Origin: Hippopus hippopus
Taxonomy: Eukaryota; Mollusca; Bivalvia; Cardiida; Cardiidae
DNA: 64,000 nucleotides
Reading direction: 5' to 3'
Assembly (NCBI GenBank): GCA_946811185.2
Contig: OX328105.1
Location: forward strand, 36,706,974-36,770,973
Shown here: positions 1-7,227 of the stretch, in pieces
Position numbering within the stretch: position 1 is the first letter of the stretch
Layout: each line of letters starts with the position of its first letter
Notes under the pieces: model-generated
The model's database searches: none
The model's input: only the letters and a program-made list of their open reading frames with translations
Told to the model about the DNA's origin: nothing
Made by a program: the position numbers and the translations under genes

Positions 1-40
1 ATGTACAGTTGTGTTGTGAATTGAAGGAAAAAAGCCTATT
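1..40. repeat. Block X, right end (carried over from a preceding unit)
   Basis: These bases are the last part of block X, whose left part precedes every other unit start (for example 7242-7322). The window therefore opens inside a repeated element, and another unit probably lies upstream of base 1. Confidence 0.8.
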
Positions 41-554
41 TTGAAGGAGGCAAGCATATCTCATGTTTAGGAATCCTTGACACAATTTGATTTTGTGAAG
101 ATGTGGTGAAAAGCAAAGAAGTATGTTGCTGAAGCCTACTTTTGAAGTTGATCGATTCTTAGGGGGGACATTGATAAGGTAAACGAAAAATATGTTTATG
201 GGTCATGTTTGCAAGACCTTGGAGAGGAAGATCTTGCTATAATGGGAGAAAATACTGGTGTCATATCCCCAAGCCTGTCCCCACATTATGGATACACTGG
301 AAATGATAAGTGTGGATTTGATTGTTGTTTACTGATTTTTTTGGAAAGATTCAAAACTTAAATATAAAAAAATTGGGAAAACTGTGGACAAGGAATTGGA
401 AATACTGTGGACTAGCTGGAAATCGAGTAAAGAAATGGAATGATTTGAATGTAGGACAAAGATGTTTTCCTGAGTGTTGAAAAGTGAACTAAAATAGTAT
501 TGAGCAAAACTGTTTAAGTTTACAGCAGTTGTGAAGCTATTTAATAATTGCTTG
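41..554. other. Single-copy spacer within the unit, no gene seen
   Basis: AT-rich sequence that occurs once per unit and has no relative elsewhere in the unit that I could see. Stops are frequent in all frames and there are no RNA-gene signatures. The same spacer recurs directly after each unit start. Two diagnostic bases lie here: ATTTTTTTGG in units 1-6 against ATTTATTTGG in units 7-9 (near 330), and ACAAGGAATTGG in units 1-6 against ACAAGCAATTGG in units 7-9 (near 388). Confidence 0.7.
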
Positions 555-830
555 GATGATGATGATGATTAGGTTGGTAGTGCTACTGTAGATGTTGTAG
601 CGGAGCAAGATTTCTTTGTTAGCCAAAGCTCTTGTAACAGTCTTTCCAAACCACTGGCTGGTTTTCAAAATAACTTTAGTCGATAGAATGATCGGTATTA
701 AGCAAAGAATAAATCCTGCAACAACGAATATCATCGAACCTCGGACAGAAATTGGTACAGCTTGGGGACCGAACCTGCGACCGTATAGGCTTTTAGCCAT
801 GTACTTTACCAACCAAGCTACTGGGCAAGG
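555..830 (-). mobile_element. tRNA-derived SINE copy S1, unit 1
   Basis: On the minus strand it starts with a tRNA-like head (764-830) containing an A-box-like TAGCTTGGTTGG (809-820) and a B-box-like GGTTCGGTCCC (765-775), 33 nt apart, a normal Pol III spacing. A tRNA-unrelated body follows, containing the CAGTGGTTTGG core shared with the other SINE pieces. It ends in a short (ATC)n tail (555-570 on the plus strand). I found no target-site duplication; a GA tract abuts the head. A 98-codon minus-strand frame over it opens at TTG and is incidental. The SINE identity is inferred from the boxes, tail and relation to S4. Confidence 0.75.
765..820 (-). promoter_or_regulatory. Internal Pol III-type A and B boxes of SINE S1
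   Basis: The A box (809-820, minus strand TAGCTTGGTTGG) and B box (765-775, minus strand GGTTCGGTCCC) are close to the tRNA consensus forms. They define a SINE head and could permit Pol III transcription, but activity cannot be read from sequence. Confidence 0.6.
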
Positions 831-834
831 CAAT

Positions 835-836
<2 letters not shown>

Positions 837-866
<30 letters not shown>
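837..866 (+). repeat. GA microsatellite next to S1, 15 repeats
   Basis: A pure GA run at the 5' side of the S1 head. Its length varies between units: 15, 21, 20, 18, 19, 27, 22, 15 and 14 repeats in units 1 to 9 (8159-8200, 15470-15509, 22787-22822, 30103-30140, 37428-37481, 44419-44462, 51352-51381, 58325-58352). Confidence 0.95.
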
Positions 867-869
<3 letters not shown>

Positions 870-1012
870 AGTGTATTTGATTATGACATGTTTACTTTAA
901 TCCTGAAGGGTTTTTATGTGCGAGAAGAAATTAAAACATTTTGCAAAGACAAATGATGTACAGTTGTGGATTGAAGGAAAAATAATATAAGCTTTTGGAA
1001 GGGGATAACTTT
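867..1012. repeat. Block X, copy 1
   Basis: Follows the GA tract and has the signature 'TTTACTTTAATCCTGAAGGG ... TGTGCGAGAAGAAATT ... AAATGATGTACAGTTGTG'. Diverged relatives follow the GA tracts at 5513, 6181 and 7242, and another starts near 1217. The GA-plus-X pair therefore behaves as a repeated composite within the unit. I do not recognise the element. Confidence 0.7.
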
Positions 1013-1145
1013 CTTTTACCAGTACTTCGCACAATATTATTCCCAGTGGCACTGGCTGCATTCCTCACATAACCTCGTCGAAAGAATTATGAGGGCTGAG
1101 ATAAGAATAAACCCTGTCGCAGTAACTGTCATCAATTACATAGAG
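1010..1145 (-). mobile_element. Headless SINE fragment S2
   Basis: Contains the SINE body only: the CAGTACTTCGCACAATATT and CACTGGCTGC core, then the 'ACCCTGTCGCAGTAACTGTCATCAA' type segment near 1115-1135. The tRNA-like head is missing and is replaced on the right by minisatellite sequence (TATTCTCAGTCTAAGAGATT). It is about 421 bp upstream of the similar fragment S3. Confidence 0.65.
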
Positions 1146-1216
1146 CATATTCTCAGTCTAAGAGATTGTATCCTCAGTCCGTAGGTTTTACTTTCACATC
1201 GGGAGAAATATTTTCA

Positions 1217-1433
1217 GTCTGTATTTATTTATTCCTGGAGGGTTATGAGCGAGAAGACATTGTAACTTTTTGTAAAGAACAATGATGGAAAAAGTAAAAT
1301 GTGTGAACACTATAGATTTTAATGGCCATGTGTTTAGAAATGTGCAGAAGTTAATTTTAAGGGACTCGATATTTTCTGGACAGTTTTGGATTCAATAAAA
1401 AAAAGTTATAAGCTATTTGGGAGGAGATGAGTA
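1217..1433. repeat. Block X, copy 2, with a 91-bp internal insertion
   Basis: ATTCCTGGAGGGTTATGAGCGAG and the following bases match block X. Compared with copy 1 there is extra sequence at roughly 1288-1379, after which the X-like end (ACAGTTTTGGATTCAATAAA) resumes. Extra sequence accounts for the change of offset from about 330 to about 421 bp between the two X/SINE/minisatellite modules. Confidence 0.55.
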
Positions 1434-1562
1434 CTTTCTTTTACCAGTACTTTGCACAATATTGTTCCCATTGGCACTTGCTGCTTTCTTTTTATGACTT
1501 CGTCAGAAGGATTATCAGCGCCGAGATAAGAAGAAACCCTGTCGCAATAACTGTCATCAATT
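1434..1562 (-). mobile_element. Headless SINE fragment S3
   Basis: Second SINE-body fragment, similar to S2 along its length (CAGTACTTTGCACAATATTG, CTTGCTGCTTTC, CCCTGTCGCAATAACTGTC) and also fused on the right to minisatellite. A 71-codon plus-strand frame starting at ATG 1427 crosses it. It runs antisense to the SINE and is repeated only because the whole unit is, so I do not call it a gene. Confidence 0.65.
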
Positions 1563-3192
1563 CCATAAAACATATTCACAGTCTTGGAGATTGTATCCTC
1601 AGTCCGCAGGTTGTACTTTCAAATGGGGAGAAATACATTTAGTGCGTAATACTGGTCCATTAGTCCTTACCATCGTCTTTAGTCTCATTTGACCCAATCT
1701 CAGTATGTACCCTGAATTCGTGAGATAAACCCTTAGGCCATGAGCTGAGTCAACAAACGCTTGAGATTCAACCAGTTCCTTATTTCTTTACTTCATTAGG
1801 CTGCACTCTTAGTCAATGAGATAAACCTTACCTGTGGAAATTATTCGATATGATTAACCACTTTTTGGTCCGTTGTATTTGTCTTTCTGTAAGATGTATC
1901 GTCGGTCTGTCAAATGTAAATGAAAGTCCAGACACTTGTTTTTACTTTGAATTAAACCAAATGCCGTACGTTAGCCCCTTCAGTCTGTTTGATTTACCTT
2001 TAGTCCAAGAGATGTACCTTCAGTCCGAGAAATATGTCTTCGTTTTGTTTGAGTTTTACACCTTCATCTTCGAGCTCTACATCGCTTGAAATTGCTTTTA
2101 AATAGGTCCTGAAACTGTATTTCCACCTTCCTGTGACTGCGCGAGTTCCTAAGCCTGTACCCACAGTCGGCGACTTCATACCCCCAGCGCCTAAAACCAA
2201 CCCTCAGGCCGTTACAAACATACTGAGTCCTTGAGATTGTATCCTCAGTTCGTGGAATGTTTCCTCAGTCTATTTCATGTCCTCTTAGACTTTGAAATCG
2301 TACCTATAGTCAGTTGAATGTACCCCCAGGCCCTGAACCACTGGCCTCACTCAAATGGTACCATTTGCACAGTTTGCCTATACACTCTTTTCCTGAAATG
2401 TACCCTAAATCTGTTAGCTGTAAGTTCAGAGAGTATCCTTAATGTAACTTTTCTTCCAGTCTTATAACATTAGTCAGCGCGTTGAGCCCAAAATTAGCAA
2501 TAAAAACCCCAAGTCTGTGAGATGCACCTCAGTCACTCGAATACACCATAAGGCCCTAAAGCTGTGTTCTATCTTAAAATTTACCCGTTTTCAATTAGAC
2601 TTTATCCCTTGCCCACTTGATGTGCCTACAGTTCGAAGATGTGTCCTTTGTCCATTGGTTATTGCAATAGCCCGTTTCATGTTCTCTTAGGAATTGAGAT
2701 GGTAGCCTTAGTGAGTGAGATGTATCATCAAGCTATAAACCTGTGTCGTTTCAGAGATTTTAGTCCCAACCTGTTAGCCTGACCCGCCAGTCGGTAAGAT
2801 GTTCTTTTAGTTCCTTCTACTTTCTCTCAGGCGGTGAAATACATTCTCAGTTCGATGTTCCCTCAAACCTTGAAACAGTGTCCCTTCTATTATTTCAACC
2901 CAATGCCGTATGCCTGTATCTGTGGTAGGCTATATATTCTCTCAGTTCCACACAGATATACCCTCAGTATTTACAACTATGCCCTTTCTCCTATTTTAGG
3001 TCCAGGCGATTAGCTTGTTCTATCTGCTTCCTTCATATTTCAACCCAACTTAATTGAATGTACCCTCAGATGACGAACCCATGCCTGCACTGTTGTTTCA
3101 CCGATAACTCTTTGGCCTCTACTTCTTCTTCATGATCTTAACCCTCAGTCTAAACGGTCTGAAATAATGTATTCAACCTCATTTCACTGTCA
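1563..3192. repeat. Decayed minisatellite, about 22-bp period, unit 1
   Basis: A recurring pattern of the form TGTACCCTCAGTCCGTGAGA is visible in many diverged repeats. Clear examples are ATGTACCTTCAGTCCGAGAA near 2010, TTGTATCCTCAGTTCGTGGA near 2235 and TGTACCCCCAGGCCCTGAA near 2320. Spacing is mostly 21-24 bp but drifts. It begins at the ends of S2 and S3, is interrupted by the CT-rich tract, and resumes after it (3960-4035). Open frames of 66-79 codons over it are on both strands and have no recognisable content. Confidence 0.75.
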
Positions 3193-3834
3193 TCTCTCTC
3201 TCTCTTCTTCATTTCTCTCTCTTTTTCATTTCTCTCTCTCTCTCTCTCGCTCTCTCTCTCGCTCTCGCTATTTCTGTCTCTCTATTTCTGTCTCTCTTCA
3301 CCTCTCTCTCTCAATCTCATTCTGTCTGTCTATCTCTTTCCTTCTCTGTCTTTCTCTCTTTGTCTCTTACTCTCTATCTACTCCTTTCTGAACTCTTTGT
3401 CTTACTCTCTGCTCCTCATTCTTATCTTCTCTCTACACTCTTTTCTACTGTCAGTCTCCCGCTGTCTCTCTCTCTCTCTCTCTCTCTCGCTGTCGCTCTC
3501 TATCTATCTCTCTCTCTCTTTCTTTCTCGCTTTCTGTCTTTCTCTCGCTCTCTATTTCTCTCTCTATCCCTCCCATTTCTCTTCCTCCTCTTCTTATATT
3601 TCTCCTCTTTCTATCTGTATCTCGCTGCCTCCTTTCACACAGTTTCTCTATCTCTGTTTTTCTCTCTCTTTCGCTATTCCACCATCTTCTGTCTCATTGT
3701 CTATCGTTCATTATTCTCTCACGTTCTCTCTGTCTGTCTTTCTGTCTCCCTTTATTCCTTTTTCCTTCCTGCAGACTTCTGTCTCTGTCCCTCTATCCAT
3801 CTCTTTCGCCTTCTGTCCCTCTCTCTCTCTTTTG
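3193..3834. repeat. CT-rich compound microsatellite, unit 1
   Basis: About 640 bp of almost pure pyrimidine on the plus strand: TC runs mixed with TTTC, TGTC, TATC and CGCTCT variants. It reads as polypurine on the minus strand. It sits inside the decayed minisatellite. Overlapping frames of 74 to 183 codons rich in Ser, Leu, Phe and Arg come from the repeat itself. Unit 1 has the longest version around 3240-3490. Confidence 0.95.
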
Positions 3835-4292
3835 GCTGACTTGATATTGCATCTTTGGTCTCCTTGTTGTGTTTCTCACGTTTATAAGACGGTATTCTCG
3901 GACTATGATGTTTATCCTTTTCCTCCAAAAATGTACTTCCTACAATAAATTTTGCTTCCTTTCCTTCATATCTTCCTCAGGCTGTATGATTGATGGTTTC
4001 TCAGTTGATATGATGCTCCCTCAGACCGTAATTTTGATTGTTATCTGCTTTTAAATACATGTAGATTAAGAACTATGTAGAATTGTCCATTAGATCTTTT
4101 AGTATGAAATGTTAATGGTGTAACTGGCACAATTGAGACATCCTGGCAAGATCTTACAAAATTATGTAATCACCCTGTGCATGTTTTACCTTAAGAATGC
4201 CAAAAAAGCCAAGGTTCCCACTTTATGATCAGAAGCAACTTGTTGATTGAAAATAATACATAAACATTCACGTAAGATTCTCCATATCATAT
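3835..4292. other. Minisatellite end and single-copy spacer, no gene seen
   Basis: The CTCAGxC pattern reappears at about 3970-4030 (CTTCCTCAGGCTGTATGATT, TGCTCCCTCAGACCG), showing that the CT tract lies within the minisatellite. From about 4036 to 4292 the sequence is single-copy within the unit and AT-rich; it is the target into which SINE S4 inserted. Unit 9 has lost 74 bp of it. Confidence 0.7.
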
Positions 4293-4302
4293 TTATGCAG
4301 TA
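4293..4302. repeat. Left target-site duplication of SINE S4
   Basis: TTATGCAGTA directly abuts the SINE tail and is repeated perfectly at 4622-4631, directly abutting the SINE head. Confidence 0.85.
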
Positions 4303-4621
4303 TTGATTCATTGATTGATTGCAGAGTGTTAAACGCCGTTTACAACATTATTTCAGTTTATATAGCGGCGGCCAGTGCACTTATGTATTCTTTCCTGTAA
4401 ATTCTTTTACCAGTATTACGCACAATATTCTTTCCAAGCCACTGGCTGCTTTCCCACATGACAATCGTGGAAACAATGGTCAACGTTGAGAGTGGAATGA
4501 ATCGTATCGCATGGAATATCAGCAATCCTCGGAAAATAATTGGCCGAACCGGGAATGAAACCAGCGACCCCCCTGTTCTCAAGTCCTGTATGCTACCGAC
4601 TGAGCTTCCGAGGCTCGGCAA
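4303..4621 (-). mobile_element. Complete tRNA-derived SINE S4, unit 1
   Basis: This is the best-preserved element, 319 bp between 10-bp direct repeats. On the minus strand it has a 72-nt tRNA-like head (4543-4614) with a B box GGTTTCATTCC (4552-4562) and an A-box region AAGCTCAGTCGG (4596-4607), 33 nt apart. A body with the AAGCAGCCAGTGGCTTGG core follows. The 3' end is GGCGTTTAACACTCTGC, then ATCAATCAATGAATCA. The acceptor and anticodon arms of the head do not pair well, so it is not a functional tRNA. In this unit the A box has AAGC where units 2-9 have TAGC. The tail resembles those of mollusc-type SINEs, from memory. The 87-codon minus-strand frame over it opens at TTG. Confidence 0.88.
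4552..4607 (-). promoter_or_regulatory. Internal Pol III-type A and B boxes of SINE S4
   Basis: A box at 4596-4607 and B box at 4552-4562. Unit 1 has one transversion at the start of the A box compared with all other units; the B box carries GGTTTCATTCC rather than the GGTTCGANNCC consensus. Promoter strength is unknown. Confidence 0.6.
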
Positions 4622-4631
4622 TTATGCAGTA
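4622..4631. repeat. Right target-site duplication of SINE S4
   Basis: Second copy of TTATGCAGTA, immediately after the head end of the SINE. The same pair flanks S4 in unit 2 (11620-11629 and 11949-11958). Confidence 0.85.
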
Positions 4632-4739
4632 ACTCCACTCCGTATAATCACAAGGTCAATTGAGCAACTCGGGGGCATGACAGTTTTTTGATATTGTTTG
4701 TTTGTATGGTGTTTCTCGTAGTTTCAGCATATTTCTGTC

Positions 4740-4855
4740 ATATCACGGAGGCCAGTGCATCTACCATTGCCTTCCTGTGAGTCTTTATCCAGTGTTCCGC
4801 ACAATATTATATCCACTGGCTTCTTTCTCACATACTCAACGTCATAAACATCGAT

Positions 4856-4862
<7 letters not shown>
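4740..4862 (-). mobile_element. SINE fragment S5 (3' half only)
   Basis: GGAGGCCAGTGCATCTACC, CTTCCTGTGAGTC, TTCCGCACAATATTATATCC and ACTGGCTTCTTTCTCACATA parallel the 3' half of S4. The 5' half and tRNA-like head are missing: the match stops at CATCGATCAGCACAG, where a GA tract begins. Confidence 0.65.

Positions 4863-4888
<26 letters not shown>
4863..4888 (+). repeat. GA microsatellite between S5 and S6, 13 repeats
   Basis: Pure GA run that separates the truncated S5 from S6. It varies between units: 26, 18, 18, 22 and 20 bp in units 1-5, 38, 28 and about 30 bp (with one GATA) in units 6-8, and 50 bp in unit 9. Units 1-5 continue with CGGTGG, units 6-9 with GGTGGTGG. Confidence 0.93.
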
Positions 4889-5120
4889 CGGTGGTATTTC
4901 ATTTACCAGTACTTTGCACATTATTCCAAACCAATGGCTGCTTTCCTACATAACTGTTGTCGGGATAAAAACATTGTGAGTGATGAGAAATTAATGAATC
5001 TTGTCGCAATTACTGTCATCAAACCTCGGATAATAATTGCAACAGCTGGGAAATGGAACCTGTGAATCCCTAGTTTCAGGCTTCGTACGTCATCAACTGA
5101 GCAACCAAGCTGAGAATTAT
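4889..5120 (-). mobile_element. SINE copy S6
   Basis: Body core (CCAGTACTTTGCACATTATT, AATGGCTGCTTTCC) followed by a tRNA-like head at about 5050-5115 on the minus strand. The A-box region reads TTGCTCAGTTGA. The B-box region is eroded (GGTTCCATTTCC). The body and head resemble S11 closely. The 3' tail is lost at the GA tract. Confidence 0.68.
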
Positions 5121-5214
5121 GCAGATGAAATATTTCTTTTGTAATTGATCAGATCTTAAAGGGAGCCATGTTAAAGAAAATGAAAGTTATGAGCCCGATC
5201 TGACGACTTCAACA
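5121..5214. repeat. Linker L of the SINE module, copy 1
   Basis: Short segment between a SINE head and the next SINE body, containing TTGATCAGATCTTAAAGGGA and ATGAGCCCGATCTGACG. It is repeated at 5783-5873, 6446-6522 (truncated) and 6813-6906. GAGCCCGATC is the point where the class I insertion begins and ends. Confidence 0.75.
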
Positions 5215-5482
5215 TAATTTGAGTTATATCGCAAGCACCTACTTATGCTTTATTGGAGTTTCTTTTACCTGTACTTTGCTTTTAACCTATCCCAAACCAC
5301 TGTTTGCTTTCAAACGTAGATCATTTGAAACATTGTTCAACGATGAGAGAAGAATGAATCCTGTCGCCATGAACTTAAACAATCCTGAAAAAGAAAATTA
5401 GAATAGCCGGGGAATCGAACTATACAACCTTTGGTTTTATGTCTGGAACATTACTTTGCTGCTGCTTTTAGTGATGTTGGCT
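5215..5482 (-). mobile_element. SINE copy S7
   Basis: Body with the AACCACTGTTTGCTTTCAAACG variant of the core, then a degenerate tRNA-like head (about 5413-5480) in which a B-box-like AGTTCGATTCCC survives and the A box is not clear. S9 (5874) and S12 (6907) are its relatives. The 60-codon plus-strand frame over it opens at TTG, so it is not a eukaryotic coding start. Confidence 0.65.

Positions 5483-5512
<30 letters not shown>
5483..5512 (+). repeat. GA microsatellite after S7, interrupted by GATA
   Basis: GA run with one TAGA interruption. The interruption is kept in every unit, which suggests it predates amplification of the array. Confidence 0.9.
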
Positions 5513-5513
<1 letters not shown>

Positions 5514-5633
5514 GATTTGATTTTGAAATATTTACTTTATTTCTGGAGGGTTGTAATTTGCGTGAAGAAATTGTAACATATTGTAAAGAAATATGATGTA
5601 CAGTTATCTTGTGAATTGAAGGGGGGGAAAAAT
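5513..5633. repeat. Block X, copy 3
   Basis: GGATTTGATTTTGAAATATT, TTCTGGAGGGTTGTAATTTG, AATATGATGTACAGTTATC. Same order as at the other GA tracts; followed by the SINE head S8. Confidence 0.7.
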
Positions 5634-5782
5634 GTGAGCGATGAGAAATGAATGAATCTTGTCGCAATGGCTGTCGTCAAACCTCGGATAAAAATTGCAA
5701 CAGCTGGGGTATCGAACCTGTGAAGCCCTAGTTTCGGACCTCGTACGTCACCAACTGAGCAATTAAGCAGAGAATTATGCTG
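5634..5782 (-). mobile_element. SINE head fragment S8
   Basis: Only the 5' part of the SINE: on the minus strand a tRNA-like head with B box GGTTCGATACC and A-box region TTGCTCAGTTGG, then GACGACAGCCATTGCGACAAG. The 3' half is missing and is replaced by block X. Confidence 0.68.
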
Positions 5783-5873
5783 ATGAAGTTTTCTTTTGTA
5801 ACTGATCAGATCTTAAAGGGAGCCACATTAACGAAAATGAAAGTTATGAGCCCGATCTGACGACTTCAACATA
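5783..5873. repeat. Linker L, copy 2
   Basis: Same linker as 5121-5214, with ACATTAACG where the other copies have ATGTTAAAG. Confidence 0.7.
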
Positions 5874-6141
5874 ATTTGAGTTATATCGCAAGCACCTACT
5901 TATGCGTTATTGGAGTTTCTTTTTACCGGTATCTTGCTTTTAACCTTTCCCAAACCACTGTTTGCTTTCAAACGTAGATAATTTGAAACATTGTTGAACG
6001 ATGAGAGAAGAATGAATCCTGTCGCAATGAATTTAATCCTGAAAAAGGAAATAAGATAAACCGGGGAATCGAACTATAGAACCTTGGGTTTTAAGTCTGG
6101 AACATTACTTTGCCGTTGCTTTTAGTGATATGTTTGCTGAG
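5874..6141 (-). mobile_element. SINE copy S9
   Basis: Relative of S7: AACCTTTCCCAAACCACTG core, AGTTCGATTCCC box on the minus strand (about 6066-6077). It has GATAATTTG where S7 and S12 have GATCATTTG, and a TACCGGTATCTTGC variant near 5934. Confidence 0.65.
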
Positions 6142-6180
6142 AGCAAGTGAGAGAGAGAGAGAGAGAAAGAGAGTGAGAAA
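6142..6180 (+). repeat. GA-rich tract after S9
   Basis: GAGAGCAAGTGAGAGA... GAAAGAGAGTGAGAAAG. Units 1-5 have a GAAAGA interruption. Units 6-9 have a longer pure GA run at the same place (for example 42766-42786), another class-specific difference. Confidence 0.88.
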
Positions 6181-6299
6181 GGATTTGATTTTGAAATGTT
6201 TACTTTATTTCTGGAGGGTTGTTATGTGCATGAAGAAAATGTAACATTTTGGAAAGAAAAATGATATACAGTTATGTTGTGAATTGAAGGGGGAAAAAT
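6181..6299. repeat. Block X, copy 4
   Basis: GGATTTGATTTTGAAATGTT, TTCTGGAGGGTTGTTATGTG, AAATGATATACAGTTATG. Lies between the GA tract and SINE head S10. Confidence 0.7.
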
Positions 6300-6445
6300 G
6301 TGAGCAACGAGAAATGAATGAATCTTGTCGCAATTACTGTCATCAAACCGCGGATAAAAATTACAAAAGCTGGGGAATCGAACCTGTGAACCCTAGTTTC
6401 AGGCTTCGCACGTCATCAACTGAGCAACCAAGCTAAGAATTATGC
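6300..6445 (-). mobile_element. SINE head fragment S10
   Basis: The best tRNA-like head in the module cluster. The minus-strand B box GGTTCGATTCC (6374-6384) is a perfect match to the consensus, and the A-box region TTGCTCAGTTGA (6416-6427) lies 31 nt away. Only the 5' half of the SINE is present. Confidence 0.7.
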
Positions 6446-6522
6446 TGATGAAGTTTTCTTTTGTAATTGATCAGATCTTAAAGGGAGCCATGTTAAAGAA
6501 AATGAAAGTTATGAGCCCGATC

Positions 6523-6534
6523 ATAAACATCGAT

Positions 6535-6582
<48 letters not shown>

Positions 6583-6893
6583 GGTGGTATTTCATTTACC
6601 AGTACTTTGCACATTATTCCAAACCAATGGCTGCTTTCCTACATAACTGTTGTCGGGATAAAAACATTGTGAGTGATGAGAAATTAATGAATCTTGTCGC
6701 AATTACTGTCATCAAACCTCGGATAATAATTGCAACAGCTGGGAAATGGAACCTGTGAATCCCTAGTTTCAGGCTTCGTACGTCATCAACTGAGCAACCA
6801 AGCTGAGAATTATGCAGATGAAATATTTCTTTTGTAATTGATCGGATCTTAAAGGGAGCCATGTTAAAGAAAATGAAAGTTATGAGCCCGATC
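6523..6893. repeat. Class I insertion, 371 bp, unit 1
   Basis: After GAGCCCGATC (ends 6522) the linker jumps to ATAAACATCGATCAGCACAG, the sequence that normally follows S5, then a GA tract (6541-6580), a full S6-like copy (S11, 6581-6812), and a linker ending in a second GAGCCCGATC (ends 6893). The insert is thus a second copy of the S5/S6 junction region bounded by GAGCCCGATC. It is present in units 1-5 and absent in units 6-9. Confidence 0.88.
6581..6812 (-). mobile_element. SINE copy S11 (inside the class I insertion)
   Basis: Very close to S6, but preceded by GGTGGTGG instead of CGGTGG and followed by GATCGGATC in the linker instead of GATCAGATC. Units 6-9 have both S11-type markers at their single S6 position. 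Confidence 0.7.
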
Positions 6894-6906
6894 TGACGAC
6901 TTCAAC

Positions 6907-7174
6907 ATACTTTGAGTTATATCGCAAGCACCTACTTATGCTTTATTGGAGTTTCTTTTACCTGTACTTTGCTTTTAACCTTTCCCAAACCACTGTTTGC
7001 TTTCAAACGTAGATCATTTGAAACATTGTTCAACGATGAGAGAAGAATGAATCCTATCGCAATGAACTTAAACAATCCTGAAAAAGAAAATTAGAACAGC
7101 CGGGGAATCGAACTATACAACCTTGGGTTTTAAGTCTGGAACATTACTTTGCAGTTGCTTTTAGTGATGTTGGC
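6907..7174 (-). mobile_element. SINE copy S12
   Basis: Third S7-type copy, with GAATCCTATCGCAATG where S7 has GAATCCTGTCGCCATG. Degenerate head with AGTTCGATTCCC on the minus strand near 7098-7110. Confidence 0.65.

Positions 7175-7227
<53 letters not shown>

Noticed and set aside
537..833. 98-codon minus-strand frame, preserved in all nine units, with hydrophobic stretches
   Set aside because: It opens at TTG and coincides with SINE S1, including its tRNA-like head. Preservation follows from near identity of the units and says nothing about selection.
1850..2089. 79-codon ATG-initiated plus-strand frame
   Set aside because: It crosses the decayed 22-bp minisatellite, overlaps a 66-codon minus-strand frame, and shows no recognisable domain or codon pattern.
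3167..3948. Overlapping plus-strand frames of 74 to 183 codons, rich in Ser, Leu, Phe and Arg, repeated in every unit
   Set aside because: They are translations of the CT-rich microsatellite. They exist in more than one frame, change frame with repeat number between units, and some open at TTG.
4543..4614. 72-nt tRNA-like sequence on the minus strand as a real tRNA gene
   Set aside because: Acceptor-stem ends and the anticodon arm do not pair properly, the B box deviates from consensus, and a SINE body follows directly with flanking target-site duplications.
4358..4621. 87-codon minus-strand frame resembling the 98-codon frame at SQW(L/F)GK
   Set aside because: Both lie over related SINE bodies in the same phase; the similarity is SINE homology. 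The start is TTG inside the SINE head.
5219..5401. 60-codon plus-strand frame found twice per class I unit and once per class II unit
   Set aside because: It opens at TTG and runs antisense through SINE S7/S12. A class II indel (GAGTTTTATTACC) breaks it without consequence.
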